Shown: positions 24,036-32,296, counted from the stretch's first letter. The stretch is 64,000 nt of DNA from Symbiobacterium thermophilum (GCA_020725105.1 DYFQ01000001.1:45176-109175); one strand, 5' to 3'. A program made the numbers and translations. Notes: generated by a model not told the origin, from the letters alone.

Positions 24036-24096
24036 CATTTTTCGCGGCGGAAGCGGGCTCGGCCCGGCGGGGGACAAGGGGCTCAGCCCGGTACCC

Positions 24097-24318
24097 TCAC
24101 GCGGGCGGCGAGGAAGGGGTAGGCTTCCAGGGCGGCGCCCTAGAAGGCAAAGAACAGTGCCCAGATGAGAGGCGGCAGGATCTCACTCCGGCCAGCACCG
24201 TCCGGCCCTGAGAGAGGGACGGGGTCAGGCTCCGGAAGAGCCGGCCCAGCACGCCGGTGACCACGAGCAGCAGCGCCAGGCCCGCCGCCATGCCGGCCAC
24301 GAACCCGCCGCCCGGCAT
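24097..24318 (-). pseudogene. Decayed membrane-protein fragment, possibly MnhB-like
   Basis: The frame opens MPGGGFVAGMAAGLALLLVV, which recalls the PGGGFxGG motif and helix of Na+/H+ antiporter subunit MnhB. After about 45 residues hydrophobicity moves to another frame (ILPPLIWALFFAF, ended by TAG, then GAALEAYPFLAARV), as expected for a frameshifted gene. No other antiporter subunit genes are adjacent. The identification is weak. Confidence 0.3.
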
Positions 24319-24389
24319 CCGCCGCCCCCCCGCCGGCCGTGGCCCCCTGCCCGCTCAGTCAACGGCATTCCCTCCCGGCGCCCCCGCCC

Positions 24390-24617
24390 TCAGTCGGGTC
24401 GGCGCCCGGAAGCCGCCGGGACCTCGGTGCCGGACCCGACCTCGTTGTTCTGATGGTCGGCGCCGCCGGGAGCCACCGCCAGCGGCGTGGTCGGGCCCGG
24501 CAGGACGGCCCGGGCCACGACCAGGGCCCGGGCCGCGACTCCCAGGACCAGCGCCAGCCCCCGGAGGGCGCCCCTGGCCAAGCCGACCACCCCTTCAGGA
24601 AGACGGAAGTCCTTCAT
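24390..24617 (-). CDS. Small hypothetical membrane protein
   Basis: A 75-residue frame starting MKDFRLPEGVVGLARG, with one predicted membrane helix (LALVLGVAARALVVARAVL) and a polar tail. It begins 35 bases downstream of the NSS symporter stop on the same strand, so it may be co-transcribed. The small subunits known to accompany some NSS transporters (MetS) look different. It could also be part of a decayed gene. Confidence 0.35.
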   Translation of the reverse strand: MKDFRLPEGVVGLARGALRGLALVLGVAARALVVARAVLPGPTTPLAVAPGGADHQNNEVGSGTEVPAASGRRPD

Positions 24618-24652
24618 AACCTGCCCGGCTGCCCTGGCGGTATGCGCCCGCC

Positions 24653-25993
24653 CTAGCCGGCCAACAGCCCGCCCAGCAGCACAATCCCCACCGCGACAGG
24701 GACCAGGTAGCGCATGGCCCGGCCCCAGACGCCGGCCGCCCTGAACCGCCTGGTGCCGGTGGCCAGTTCGGCCTGGGCTCTGCCCGTACCCCAGGTCCAG
24801 CCGATGAACACCGCCGTCAAGAGGCCGCCGACGGGCAACATCAGGTTGCTGGCGAAGAAATCCACGGCCTCCAGAAAGGGCAGACCGAACACGGTGACCA
24901 GGCCCGCCGGACCCTGGGACAGAGCTGAGGGAACGCCCAGCAGGAAGGTGAAGGCGGCGGCCGCCACGACGCTGCGCGGCCTCGACCATCGCCACTCGTC
25001 CATCAGCGTGGTGACCCCGACCTCGAGGAGGGCGATGGCCGAGGTCAGCGCGGCGATGACCAGTAACAGGAAGAACAGGAAGCCCAGCAGCCGCCCGAGG
25101 GGCATCGCGCCGAAGACGCCGGTCAACACCACGAAGAGCAGGCGCGGGCCGCCTTCGATGGGCAGGTCGAAGGCGAACAGCGCCGGAATGACCACCGACC
25201 CGGCCAGCAAGGCAATGCCCACGTCGGCCGCGGCCACCCAGACCGCGGCCCCCGGCAGGTCGCTGTCACGCTGCAGGTAGCTGCCGTAGGTGATCAGGAC
25301 GCCCATGCCAAGGCTGAAACTGAAGAACACCTGCCCCAGCGCGGCCAGCGCGGCGCCCGCGGTGATGTCGCGCCAGCGGGGGCTCAAGAACCAGGCCAGG
25401 CCTTCCATGGCTCCCTCAAGTCTCAGGACTCGAACCGCCACGATCGCCAGGAGCAGGACCATGGCCGGCATGAGCAACTTGCTGGCGCGCTCGATTCCGC
25501 CGCGGATCCCGAAGAAGACCACCAGGGCCGTCAGACCCATGAACACGCTGTGCCAGCCCACGCTGGCGGCGGGGCTGGCCACCAGGCGCACGAAGGTCGA
25601 CTCGAGTTCAGGCTGGGGGACGTTTGCCAGCCGCCCGGTCAGGAAGTGAAAGGCATAGCCGAGGCACCAGCCGGCGATCACGGAGTAGAAGGACAGGATG
25701 GCGACGGCGGCCGCCACGCCGAGACCGCCCACCCAGGGCCAGCGGGTGCCGGGAGCCAGGCGGCGGAAGGCTCCGACGGGCCCGCGGGCGGCATGGCGGC
25801 CGATGGCCAGTTCACCCATGAGGGCGGGGATACCCACCGCGGCAACGATGATGAGAAAGACGGCCACGAACGCGCCGCCGCCCCCGTGGGCCACGACGGT
25901 CGGGAAACGCCAGACGTTACCCAGGCCTACGGCCGCGCCGGCCGTTGCCAGGACAAAGCCGAGCCTGGTGCCCCACGTCGGCCGCACCCTCAT
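24653..25993 (-). CDS. Sodium-dependent transporter, NSS (SLC6) family
   Basis: A 446-residue, about 11-12-helix transporter. The family start WGTRLGFVLATAGAAVGLGNVWRFP is split here as WGTRLGFVLATAGAAVG then LGNVWRFP, the unwound TM1 substrate and Na+ site. TM6 FFSFSLGMGVLITYGSY and TM8 residues are also recognisable. Bacterial NSS proteins co-transport amino acids with Na+ (MhsT, LeuT, TnaT). ATG at 25993 has GGGAGAAGG directly before it; the TTG 30 bases upstream is less likely. It follows an EAL gene on the same strand with 175 bases between. Confidence 0.92.
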   Translation of the reverse strand: MRVRPTWGTRLGFVLATAGAAVGLGNVWRFPTVVAHGGGGAFVAVFLIIVAAVGIPALMGELAIGRHAARGPVGAFRRLAPGTRWPWVGGLGVAAAVAILSFYSVIAGWCLGYAFHFLTGRLANVPQPELESTFVRLVASPAASVGWHSVFMGLTALVVFFGIRGGIERASKLLMPAMVLLLAIVAVRVLRLEGAMEGLAWFLSPRWRDITAGAALAALGQVFFSFSLGMGVLITYGSYLQRDSDLPGAAVWVAAADVGIALLAGSVVIPALFAFDLPIEGGPRLLFVVLTGVFGAMPLGRLLGFLFFLLLVIAALTSAIALLEVGVTTLMDEWRWSRPRSVVAAAAFTFLLGVPSALSQGPAGLVTVFGLPFLEAVDFFASNLMLPVGGLLTAVFIGWTWGTGRAQAELATGTRRFRAAGVWGRAMRYLVPVAVGIVLLGGLLAG

Positions 25994-26096
25994 CCTTCTC
26001 CCGCCATGAGGTCTCCCCGCCAAGAGGATGTCCCGAATCGACCACCGGCAACGGCGCGGCTCGGCCGTGGGCGGCGGGTAGGCGACCCGGCCGCGA

Positions 26097-26171
26097 ACAC
26101 CGCAGGAAGTTCCCGCCCGGCACCTGCCGCACGTCGCGCTTGGCGTAGCCCCGCGAAAGTTGTGCCATCAC
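26097..26171 (-). pseudogene. C-terminal remnant of a membrane dipeptidase (peptidase M19)
   Basis: The frame MAQLSRGYAKRDVRQVPGGN then FLRC matches the end of M19 dipeptidases (RGYSxxDVxKxLGGNxLRV). Nothing else of the enzyme is present: the upstream part is replaced by the EAL gene, whose stop codon overlaps the ATG (TGATG). The frame continues without protein character into the symporter start. Confidence 0.42.
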
Positions 26172-27055
26172 TGCTCGCCGCCGTCATCGACCGCCCTCGG
26201 TCTCCGGAGCATGGCTACGGGTTTGATCCGTCCGAGCAAGAGCCCCTGTCCGTATGGAATGCCCAGGCGCCGAAGGGTTTCGAGTTCCTGGGCATGCTCG
26301 ATGCCCTCGGCAACCAGCATCACTCCCAGCCGAGCGCAGGTCTCAGCGATCAGTCCAAGAATGGTCTGCCGGCGGGGATCGCCGTGACTTCCCGCAACCA
26401 GTCGGCGGTCAAGCTTCAGCCCGTCGGGGGCCACCTCAAGAAGAGCGTTGAAATTGGAGCACCCGGACCCAAAATCATCGAGCACAATGCGGAAGCCTCG
26501 GTTCCGGAACTCCTTGATGGTTCTTTGAACCTGCGGATTTTCCGTCAGCAGCCGACCCTCGCTAATTTCAAGAAGCACTTCGTCCGGACGGGGTGGCCAG
26601 CAGTCAGTGGCGTCCGCTGGCAACTCGGGATGAACGTTTACGAACAGGAGTCCCGGCCAGGGAGTGGGGGCATGCTTCAGGCCGAAAGCCGCACGGCGGC
26701 ACGCTGCCTCCAGCTTTGTCACGGCCCCACGGGCCGTCGCCGCCCTCCAGAGCGCGTCGGCGCTCCAAGAGCTTCCTTTCGGCCCCCGCACCAGCACCTC
26801 GTGGCCGAATACCCTGCCGGTTCGCAGGTCCACGATGGGCTGGACGTAAACCGTCAGCGAGTCATTCTCCCACGGGTAAGCCCGTGCCTCCCCCCTGGAA
26901 TCCTTCCCCCGCGTGTCGTCTATCTTTGGTTCCTCCCCGCAGGCGGCCCCGGTGTCCGTGACGCGGCGGCAGAGCGCTGGATATCCTCGCTCCGAGATAT
27001 CGCACCTGCTAGGGTGGAGCCAAATGGGCCTAAAGGCCCATTTCTTGGCCTCCAT
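26168..27055 (-). CDS. EAL-domain c-di-GMP phosphodiesterase
   Basis: A 295-residue protein: a ~65-residue N-terminal region with no recognised domain, then one EAL domain. Key residues are present: Glu in HEVLVRG (residue 86; EAL is EVL), Asn in FVNVHPE, Glu in LEISE, Asp-Asp in LDDFGSG, Lys in LKLDRRL, Glu in AEGIEH and Gln in YGQGLLLGR. It should hydrolyse c-di-GMP to pGpG, or bind it. It is a paralogue of the EAL protein at 29.1 kb. ATG at 27055 is the only start upstream of the domain and has no good ribosome site. The gene is less GC-rich than its neighbours. It lies 36 bases downstream of the LuxR-type gene. Confidence 0.85.
   Translation of the reverse strand: MEAKKWAFRPIWLHPSRCDISERGYPALCRRVTDTGAACGEEPKIDDTRGKDSRGEARAYPWENDSLTVYVQPIVDLRTGRVFGHEVLVRGPKGSSWSADALWRAATARGAVTKLEAACRRAAFGLKHAPTPWPGLLFVNVHPELPADATDCWPPRPDEVLLEISEGRLLTENPQVQRTIKEFRNRGFRIVLDDFGSGCSNFNALLEVAPDGLKLDRRLVAGSHGDPRRQTILGLIAETCARLGVMLVAEGIEHAQELETLRRLGIPYGQGLLLGRIKPVAMLRRPRAVDDGGEQ
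26980..27001 (-). other. Stem-loop inside the 5' end of the EAL gene
   Basis: GATATC(C)TCG and CGAGATATC form a 9-bp stem with one bulged base and a CTC loop. Together with the palindrome at 27022 it makes a structured 5' segment. Confidence 0.5.
27022..27043 (-). other. Perfect 10-bp inverted repeat at the luxR-EAL junction
   Basis: AAATGGGCCT-AA-AGGCCCATTT lies 49-70 bases past the luxR stop and within the first codons of the EAL frame. It could be a weak intrinsic terminator of luxR (TTT follows on the minus strand) or an attenuator of EAL expression. Confidence 0.5.
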
Positions 27056-27091
27056 ACGGTAAATGGCTTACGCCTTCCGGATCACCCGTTC

Positions 27092-28099
27092 CTAGGGACG
27101 AGACACATGGGTGCCTGATTCCCGGGTTGATCGCAGGCCGAGGACGGCTGCTTTGGTTCGGTCGGAGACCTGAAGCTTTCGAAGGATATTGCTGACGTGC
27201 GCCTTGGCGGTCTTTGGGCTTATGAACAGGCGATCGGCAATTTCTCGATTGGACAGGCCTTCCCCGAGAAGGGCCAGGACCTCCCGCTCTCGTGGAGACA
27301 GGGCAGCCACCGGTTTCTTCCTCAACTGTCCCGATGGGCTGGCCGTTAGGCCCGGCGTAGGCCGTTTATCCTGGTCCTTGCCGTCGGGCCTGACGGCGGA
27401 CAACGCCATGTGGGCCGCCTGGGTCAGCACGCCGATGATTAGCCGCTCTTCGTCACGCAGTGCCTGCTTGCTACGGCGAACGTAGACGACGGCGACGGGC
27501 GTGTAAGCCTGCACGATTGGGATAAGTTCGCCGCCGGAATGAGCGGTCGGAGAGCCAAGCGACACTGCGCTCCCCTCTGGTGTCGACCCCACCTGAGCCT
27601 GCTTCAGGACGTCCTGCCAGCGAGAAATCAATACTGCCAGCTGGTCCACGGGGATCCCGCGAGCCACGCGCAAGCGCACATGACCGCCTTCGACCGTCCC
27701 CAAGGCACACTCTTCCGCCCCGAGCAGGTGCGAAATCAGGTCGACAACGAGGGTGACGACGGCCGGGGCATCCATGTCCTGGAGCTGGCGCCCGCCTTCT
27801 GCGACCGCCAGGAGTGATCTGGCCAATTCCGCTGCCGCGACCGCCGACCGCTCCATCGCGCGTTGGAGTTCAAGCCAGCGGACTGCTCGCTGCAGGGCAG
27901 CCAGGTGGTCACCGGCCTCGGTCGTCGGGAGGACCGGCGGAACGAAAGGGCGATAGACCGCAGGACCCCCGGCCTCGGACAACAGCAGGAATGGACCAGG
28001 GCTCTCGGGTGCCTGTCCGGGACCGGATTTCGGTGTGGCATTTGGGTCGCCAGCGCGAGGCGACTGCCCTCCACCTGTCGCGTCGCCAGGCGCCGCCAT
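27092..28099 (-). CDS. LuxR-type transcriptional regulator with GAF-like sensor
   Basis: A 335-residue protein. Residues 1-60 are Pro/Gly-rich and disordered, ~65-235 form a helical lead and a GAF-like domain (VVDLISHLLGAEECALGTVE, VAVVYVRRS, LRDEERLIIGVLTQAAHMAL). Residues ~265-325 are a LuxR/FixJ helix-turn-helix: LSPREREVLALLGEGLSNRE, then IADRLFISPKTAKAHVSNIL and RKLQVSDR. It probably controls the adjacent EAL gene and perhaps the symporter downstream. ATG at 28099 has AAGGTGG ten bases upstream. Confidence 0.88.
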   Translation of the reverse strand: MAAPGDATGGGQSPRAGDPNATPKSGPGQAPESPGPFLLLSEAGGPAVYRPFVPPVLPTTEAGDHLAALQRAVRWLELQRAMERSAVAAAELARSLLAVAEGGRQLQDMDAPAVVTLVVDLISHLLGAEECALGTVEGGHVRLRVARGIPVDQLAVLISRWQDVLKQAQVGSTPEGSAVSLGSPTAHSGGELIPIVQAYTPVAVVYVRRSKQALRDEERLIIGVLTQAAHMALSAVRPDGKDQDKRPTPGLTASPSGQLRKKPVAALSPREREVLALLGEGLSNREIADRLFISPKTAKAHVSNILRKLQVSDRTKAAVLGLRSTRESGTHVSRP

Positions 28100-28102
28100 C
28101 TG

Positions 28103-28324
28103 TCACCACCACCTTGTTCTCATGTAAGCATCGACATACGCAAGTCCGGCATGTATGGGCCTGTGGTAGTGAAACCAGAAGTAGACGATGTGCCCGGCGT
28201 AGGTCCTCCCGGCCTAGAGCCCGCAGTCCTCGCAAAGGTCCCACGTCCTGCCCAGATCCGCCACCGCCAGCTTTACCCCGATCCACCGGCCCTCACCCGC
28301 CGCCCGGTGGTACGGCACCTCCAC
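28103..28324 (-). pseudogene. Unrecognised coding-like frame broken by one TAG
   Basis: From GTG at 28324 the frame reads VEVPYHRAAGEGRWIGVKLA, then WDLCEDCGL, a TAG at 28214-28216, and continues in the same frame with YAGHIVYFWFHYHRPIHAGL to a stop at 28103, four bases before luxR. Both halves have protein-like composition. I do not recognise the family. It is most simply a decayed gene. The rest of 28.1-28.6 kb holds nothing that I can identify. Confidence 0.3.
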
Positions 28325-28597
28325 CGCTACCCCGCCAGCCCCTCAAGCCACGGCGACAGCCGCCGCCCGGGGCTGAAGCCCCAGCGCCTCGTCCAGCAAG
28401 AACCGGCCGTGGCCGCACGCTCCGATCCTTCCCGGCGACTCGCCTCCTGGACCAGACGGTACACGCCTCGCTCCAACGCCGACTGCCCAACACTTCTCGA
28501 ATCACGGCCACGAGACCTCACCTCCCTTTGCCCGGGGTTGCCGTCCTTTGCAGGACAGCTCGGGTGAGGTCTCTTCTTTGTCAGACCCACCACTGCC

Positions 28598-28924
28598 TAC
28601 CCGAAACGTTACCACGCTCCTGGAGGCGACACCTCGACAGCGCCGCTTCTCACCGGGCGCCTGTTCCGGGGCGAGCAGGCGGAGCCATTTCGGAAGCTGG
28701 CGTCCGAGAGCCACCGCATCCCTTTCGGCCGGCGCACAAAGGTCCACGTAGGCACCCTGGAACGCTGGCTCAGGCCTACCGGGTGGCTACGAGGCGCCAA
28801 AGCCGGCGGCGCGCTCAGACCGCGGCCGGCCGGGAAAAAGGCGCGGGGCGTATCTCGTCGCCGTTTTGGACGACTACTCGCGCCATTACGAAGTTACCGC
28901 CATAACCGGACCTTCGTCTTCTGA
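28598..28924 (+). pseudogene. Transposase remnant (IS481/rve integrase type)
   Basis: Two pieces in different frames. From about 28643: PLLTGRLFRGEQAEPFRKLA, then IPFGRRTKVHVGTLERWLR, the N-terminal HTH region of IS481-like transposases. After a frameshift near 28770: GGYEAPKPAARSDRGRPGK, fused by a deletion to AYLVAVLDDYSRHYEV, the first strand and Asp of the rve catalytic core. Most of the core is missing and no inverted repeats were found. Confidence 0.62.
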
Positions 28925-29097
28925 GCAACTGCCGTAGGCTTGAATCATCCGGATCCCCGGAGGGGAGAGAAAATTGGCCAGGCCATAGGGCGCCGCCCCG
29001 GGTGGCGTACAGCTCCTTCCGGGCGGGCTTCCGGCTCGCCGGGTCCTAGGCCTGGGGACGCATCCGCTGGCGCCGCCGACTCCGGAAAATACTCCTC

Positions 29098-29979
29098 GTG
29101 CCGAATGGCTGCGGCCCGTGCCTGGCCCGATATCCGGAGTGGAAGCCTTTTCGGGCCTCGATCTGGCGGTGCGCGCCGGAGGGGGTAGCTGTCGCGAGCA
29201 AGCTCGGAAGCGGGGGGCTCGCCGGGCGTGAGCGGGACGGCCCGCGCCCGCCGTGGGAAACCGGCGAGCTGCGGGTGTTCCTGCAGCCCATCGTGGAGCT
29301 GGACAGCGGGACGGTGCTGGGACACGAGGCGCTCATCCGCGGTCCGGAGGGGAGCCCCTGGGAGGCGCCCAGCGGGCTTTTTGCCGCCGCCGCCAGGGCC
29401 GGCGCGGTCGACCGGCTGGAACTGGCCTGCCGGCGGGCCATCTTTTCCGTGAAGCAGGGAGCGGCCCGCGTGGACGGACTTTTGTTCGTGAACGTCAACC
29501 CGGAGGTTTGGGCGGGTGCCAACGGTTTGACCGAAAACGGGGACGCCTGGGCGGTGAGCTCCGAGGAGGTCCTGTTTGAGCTGAGCGAACAGCAGGCGCT
29601 CGTCGAGAACCCCAAGGTGCGCCGGTTCGTGGAAACCCTCCGGCTCCACGGCCACCGGATCGTCCTGGACGACTTCGGCGCGGGATACGCCAACCTGAAC
29701 GCGCTGCTGGAGCTGGAACCCCACGGGCTCAAACTCGGTCGGCAGCTGGTCTTCGATTGCCACCTGGACCAGCGCCGCCAGACCATCCTCACGCTGATCA
29801 AGGAGGCCTGCGATCAGCTGGGCGTGTTGCTGATCGCTGAGGGAATCGAGCGGCCGCAAGAGCTCACCCTGGTCAGAAACCTCGGCATCCGGTACGGTCA
29901 AGGCTTCCTCCTGGGCCGCCCGAGACCCGCCGCGGCATCCCCCGCTGGACCCGGCGCCCCGGACGAGGTGGCGCGATGA
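29098..29979 (+). CDS. EAL-domain c-di-GMP phosphodiesterase, coupled to FapA-like gene
   Basis: A 293-residue protein with one EAL domain from residue ~58. Motifs: HEALIRG (Glu 77), FVNVNPE, FELSE, LDDFGAGYANLNALLELEP, LKLGRQLV (Lys present; the usual following Asp is Gly), IAEGIER and YGQGFLLGRP. It is likely catalytically competent. It is closely similar in layout to the EAL protein at 26.2 kb, so one probably arose by duplication. GTG at 29098 is the only start before the domain; the first ~50 residues have no recognised fold. Its stop overlaps the start of the FapA-like gene (ATGA), so the two proteins are made together. Confidence 0.86.
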   Translation: MPNGCGPCLARYPEWKPFRASIWRCAPEGVAVASKLGSGGLAGRERDGPRPPWETGELRVFLQPIVELDSGTVLGHEALIRGPEGSPWEAPSGLFAAAARAGAVDRLELACRRAIFSVKQGAARVDGLLFVNVNPEVWAGANGLTENGDAWAVSSEEVLFELSEQQALVENPKVRRFVETLRLHGHRIVLDDFGAGYANLNALLELEPHGLKLGRQLVFDCHLDQRRQTILTLIKEACDQLGVLLIAEGIERPQELTLVRNLGIRYGQGFLLGRPRPAAASPAGPGAPDEVAR

Positions 29980-31835
29980 GCAAGGCCGCGCTGACCGACC
30001 TGGCCCGGCCCGCCGAGCCGTCCAGGCGCCTGGAGCCTCCGGGACTGCCCGGGACCCGTCCCCGCCCCGGCACGGCGGGGGTCGAAGGCGGCCGGCTGAC
30101 GGTGGTCGACCCGGAGGACGGCGGCGAGCCGGCGCGCCTGATCCCCACGCGGCTGGTGTCCCTCACCGTCAACGGCACCCTCGTGAGCGCCCCGGTGCGG
30201 GTGACGTCCCGCGACGTGGTCAGCGTCGTGCCCGCCGTCCCCGAGGACGCGTGGCGATTCCGGGTGGACGTCGCCAAGGACGCCATGACCGTGAGCCTCC
30301 GGGTGAACCCGCGGCCGGGGCACGCCTACCGGCTCGCCGACGCTCCCCCGGCGCCGACCCTCATCCTGAAGGTCGAGCGGGCGGAAGGCGAGCCTGACCC
30401 CGTGACGGTGGAGGAAGTGGTCCAGCACGTGCGCGCTCAGGGCGTCGTCGCCGCCCTCGACGAGGAGGCCATCGCATCGGCGCTGGAGGCGCCCACGGGC
30501 GAGCCGGTGGTGATCGCCGCCGGTACCCCCCCGACCGACGGACAGCCCGGGCGGGTCGAGGCGCTCTTCGCGCAGGAGCCGCAGATCGTCGGTCCCCAGA
30601 TTCTTGCCGACGGCCGCGCGGACTACCGGACGACCCGCCAGATTCCCTCGGTCGAAGTCGGCACGACCATCGCCGTCGTCCACGAACCGGTGATGGGCGT
30701 CGACGGGACCGACGTGTTAGGACGGACCGTCCCCGCCAAGGTGCCCCGGCGTGCCCGCGTCGTCGTCGGCTCCGGCGCGTTGCTCAGCGAGGACGACAAG
30801 AAGGTGTTCGCGGCCATCGCCGGCCGGCCGCTCTACCAGGGCCGGCCCGAGCACCTGACGGTCAAGGTGATCGCCCTCCATTTCCACGACGGCGACGTCG
30901 ACCTGGCGTCGGGCAACATCCAGTTCAAGGGCGACGTGGTGGTGACCGGATCGGTCCAGGAGCAGATGCGGGTGTCCGCCGAGGGTAGCGTGAAGATCCT
31001 GGGCGGCGTCTCCCGGGCCACGGTGGAGGCCGGCCAGACCGTGGAAATCGGGGGCATCGCGGCCAATTCCCGTATCGTCGGGGGGGGCGCGCTCGGGGTC
31101 TATACCCGCCTGCAGCCGATCGTGGAAGACCTGGTTCAGCAGCTCGAGCGACTGCGGGCCACGGTCGAATTCCTGCTGGCGCACCCGTCCTTCCGGCGGA
31201 TCGACATCGAGCAGGTCGGGGTGGGCCGGCTCGTCCGCCTTTTGCTGGACGGCAATCTGCGCGGCCTGCCCAAGCTCGTGCTCGAGTTCGTGAACTGCAT
31301 CAGGGAGGTCACCGAAATCGTCGACCCGGAGGTGGCCGACTTGACCCGGCGGCTCGCCACCGCGTTCTCCGGGCCCGACCTGCCGAAGCTCCGGACCGTG
31401 GCCGACTTGGCCGAGCTGGTCGCGGCGGCGCGGCGGGCCCAATTCGTGCTTGAGGTCGTGGGCCTCGAGGTCGCCCGCGTCCGCGTGGGCGGCGCCATGC
31501 ATTCCGTCATCGCCTGCAGCGGCAGCGTCGAGGTCGGGCCCAAGGGGACGTACTTCTCCGAGGTCACGGCCAACGGGAGCGTCCGGGTGCAAGGGCGGAT
31601 CGCGGGCGGGGCCGTCTACGGCCGCACGGGCATCACCGCCGCCGAGGCCGGGACACCCATGGGAGCCCAGACCGAGTTGCGGACGGGACCGGAAGCGTCC
31701 ATCGAGGTGCGGGAGATCCACCCGGGCGTCGTGCTCCGGGTGGGAAGCGCGGCCCGGCGCCTCGACGTCGACCTCCGCGGGCTGCGGGCGCGGCTCGACC
31801 GGCAGGGAACCATCCAGCTTTTCGGCGTCGACTGA
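29976..31835 (+). CDS. FapA-like (DUF342) polymer-forming protein
   Basis: A 619-residue protein matching the flagellar assembly protein A/DUF342 family. The N-terminal domain has GTPPTDGQPGRVEALF and DYRTTRQIPSVEVG and PVMGVDGTDVLGRTVPAK. It is followed by a beta-helix of short repeats (VDLASGNIQFKGDVVVTGSV, SAEGSVKILGGVSRATVEAG, SRIVGGGALGVYTRL), a helical hairpin (residues ~390-480) and a second beta-helix part (VIACSGSVEVGPKGTYFSEV, GRIAGGAVYGRTGITAAEAG). In other bacteria such proteins affect flagellar or surface functions and often sit beside c-di-GMP or chemotaxis genes. ATG at 29976 overlaps the EAL stop. A c-di-GMP riboswitch begins 17 bases after its stop. Confidence 0.85.
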   Translation: MSKAALTDLARPAEPSRRLEPPGLPGTRPRPGTAGVEGGRLTVVDPEDGGEPARLIPTRLVSLTVNGTLVSAPVRVTSRDVVSVVPAVPEDAWRFRVDVAKDAMTVSLRVNPRPGHAYRLADAPPAPTLILKVERAEGEPDPVTVEEVVQHVRAQGVVAALDEEAIASALEAPTGEPVVIAAGTPPTDGQPGRVEALFAQEPQIVGPQILADGRADYRTTRQIPSVEVGTTIAVVHEPVMGVDGTDVLGRTVPAKVPRRARVVVGSGALLSEDDKKVFAAIAGRPLYQGRPEHLTVKVIALHFHDGDVDLASGNIQFKGDVVVTGSVQEQMRVSAEGSVKILGGVSRATVEAGQTVEIGGIAANSRIVGGGALGVYTRLQPIVEDLVQQLERLRATVEFLLAHPSFRRIDIEQVGVGRLVRLLLDGNLRGLPKLVLEFVNCIREVTEIVDPEVADLTRRLATAFSGPDLPKLRTVADLAELVAAARRAQFVLEVVGLEVARVRVGGAMHSVIACSGSVEVGPKGTYFSEVTANGSVRVQGRIAGGAVYGRTGITAAEAGTPMGAQTELRTGPEASIEVREIHPGVVLRVGSAARRLDVDLRGLRARLDRQGTIQLFGVD

Positions 31836-31852
31836 CGGCGCCGAGCGCACAA

Positions 31853-31957
31853 GGTCCACCTGACAAGGGCAAACCCGGCGAAAGCCGGGGGCGCAAAGCC
31901 ACGGGCCTAAAGCGGTTTCGCCGCCAAGGCAGCCGGCTGCCGGGTGTGGCGGGGACG
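31853..31957 (+). ncRNA. Cyclic-di-GMP-I (GEMM) riboswitch aptamer
   Basis: The class I c-di-GMP consensus is present in order. P1 is GTCC near 31854 paired with GGAC near 31952. GGGCAAAC (31867-31874) is followed by the P2 hairpin CCCGGC-GAAA-GCCGGG with its GAAA tetraloop. Then come GCGCAAAGCC, GGGCCTAAAGC (the tetraloop receptor side) and the P3 end CCAAGGCAGCCGGCTGCCG. It begins 17 bases after the FapA-like stop and ends about 90 bases before a small exported protein gene, so c-di-GMP should control that gene. No clear promoter was seen between FapA and the aptamer, so read-through from the EAL-fapA operon is possible. Confidence 0.93.
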
Positions 31958-31970
31958 TCCGCGCACAGCT

Positions 31971-31995
31971 GCGGGGCAGCCGTACGCTGCCCCGC
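31971..31995 (+). terminator. Riboswitch expression platform hairpin
   Basis: GCGGGGCAGC-CGTAC-GCTGCCCCGC is a perfect 10-bp stem located 14 bases after the aptamer. Only CTTGT follows, a weak U-tract, so it could be an intrinsic terminator or part of a structural switch. Whether c-di-GMP turns the gene on or off cannot be told. Confidence 0.6.
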
Positions 31996-32047
31996 CTTGT
32001 CAGGGCGCCGTGGCGGCGAAGGAGGGCCGGAAGGGAGGTGATTTTCG

Positions 32048-32296
32048 ATGCGTCGGCTATGCGCCTTGCTGCTGGCGCTCTTGCTGACGGTCGTGGCGGC
32101 GGCACCGGCCTCCGCGGGCTCCTCGTACGGCGACCCCTGGAGACCGACGTTCAGCAGCCCGGCCAACTTCCACCAGATCCAGCACGATCGGAACACGCCG
32201 GCGGCCGGCGTGGTGGGGCCGATCTACCAGGCGCAGCAGGGCAGGTACCCGGCGGCGTCGGACAACGCGCTCAACGCCTCGTTGGCCGGGGAGTGA
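32048..32296 (+). CDS. Small exported protein under c-di-GMP riboswitch control
   Basis: An 82-residue protein with a classical signal peptide (MRRLCALLLALLLTVVAAAP then ASAGSS; predicted cleavage after ASA). The mature part of about 58 residues is polar and rich in Pro, Ser, Tyr, Gln and Asn (SSYGDPWRPTFSSPANFHQI, then PIYQAQQGRYPAASDNALNA) and lacks Cys, LPxTG or obvious repeats. No family is recognised. Translation should be strong: GGAGGTGA lies six bases before ATG. The riboswitch, and the EAL and FapA-like genes upstream, suggest a surface, matrix or motility role. Its 3' end overlaps the convergent TPR gene by 26 bases. Confidence 0.8.
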   Translation: MRRLCALLLALLLTVVAAAPASAGSSYGDPWRPTFSSPANFHQIQHDRNTPAAGVVGPIYQAQQGRYPAASDNALNASLAGE

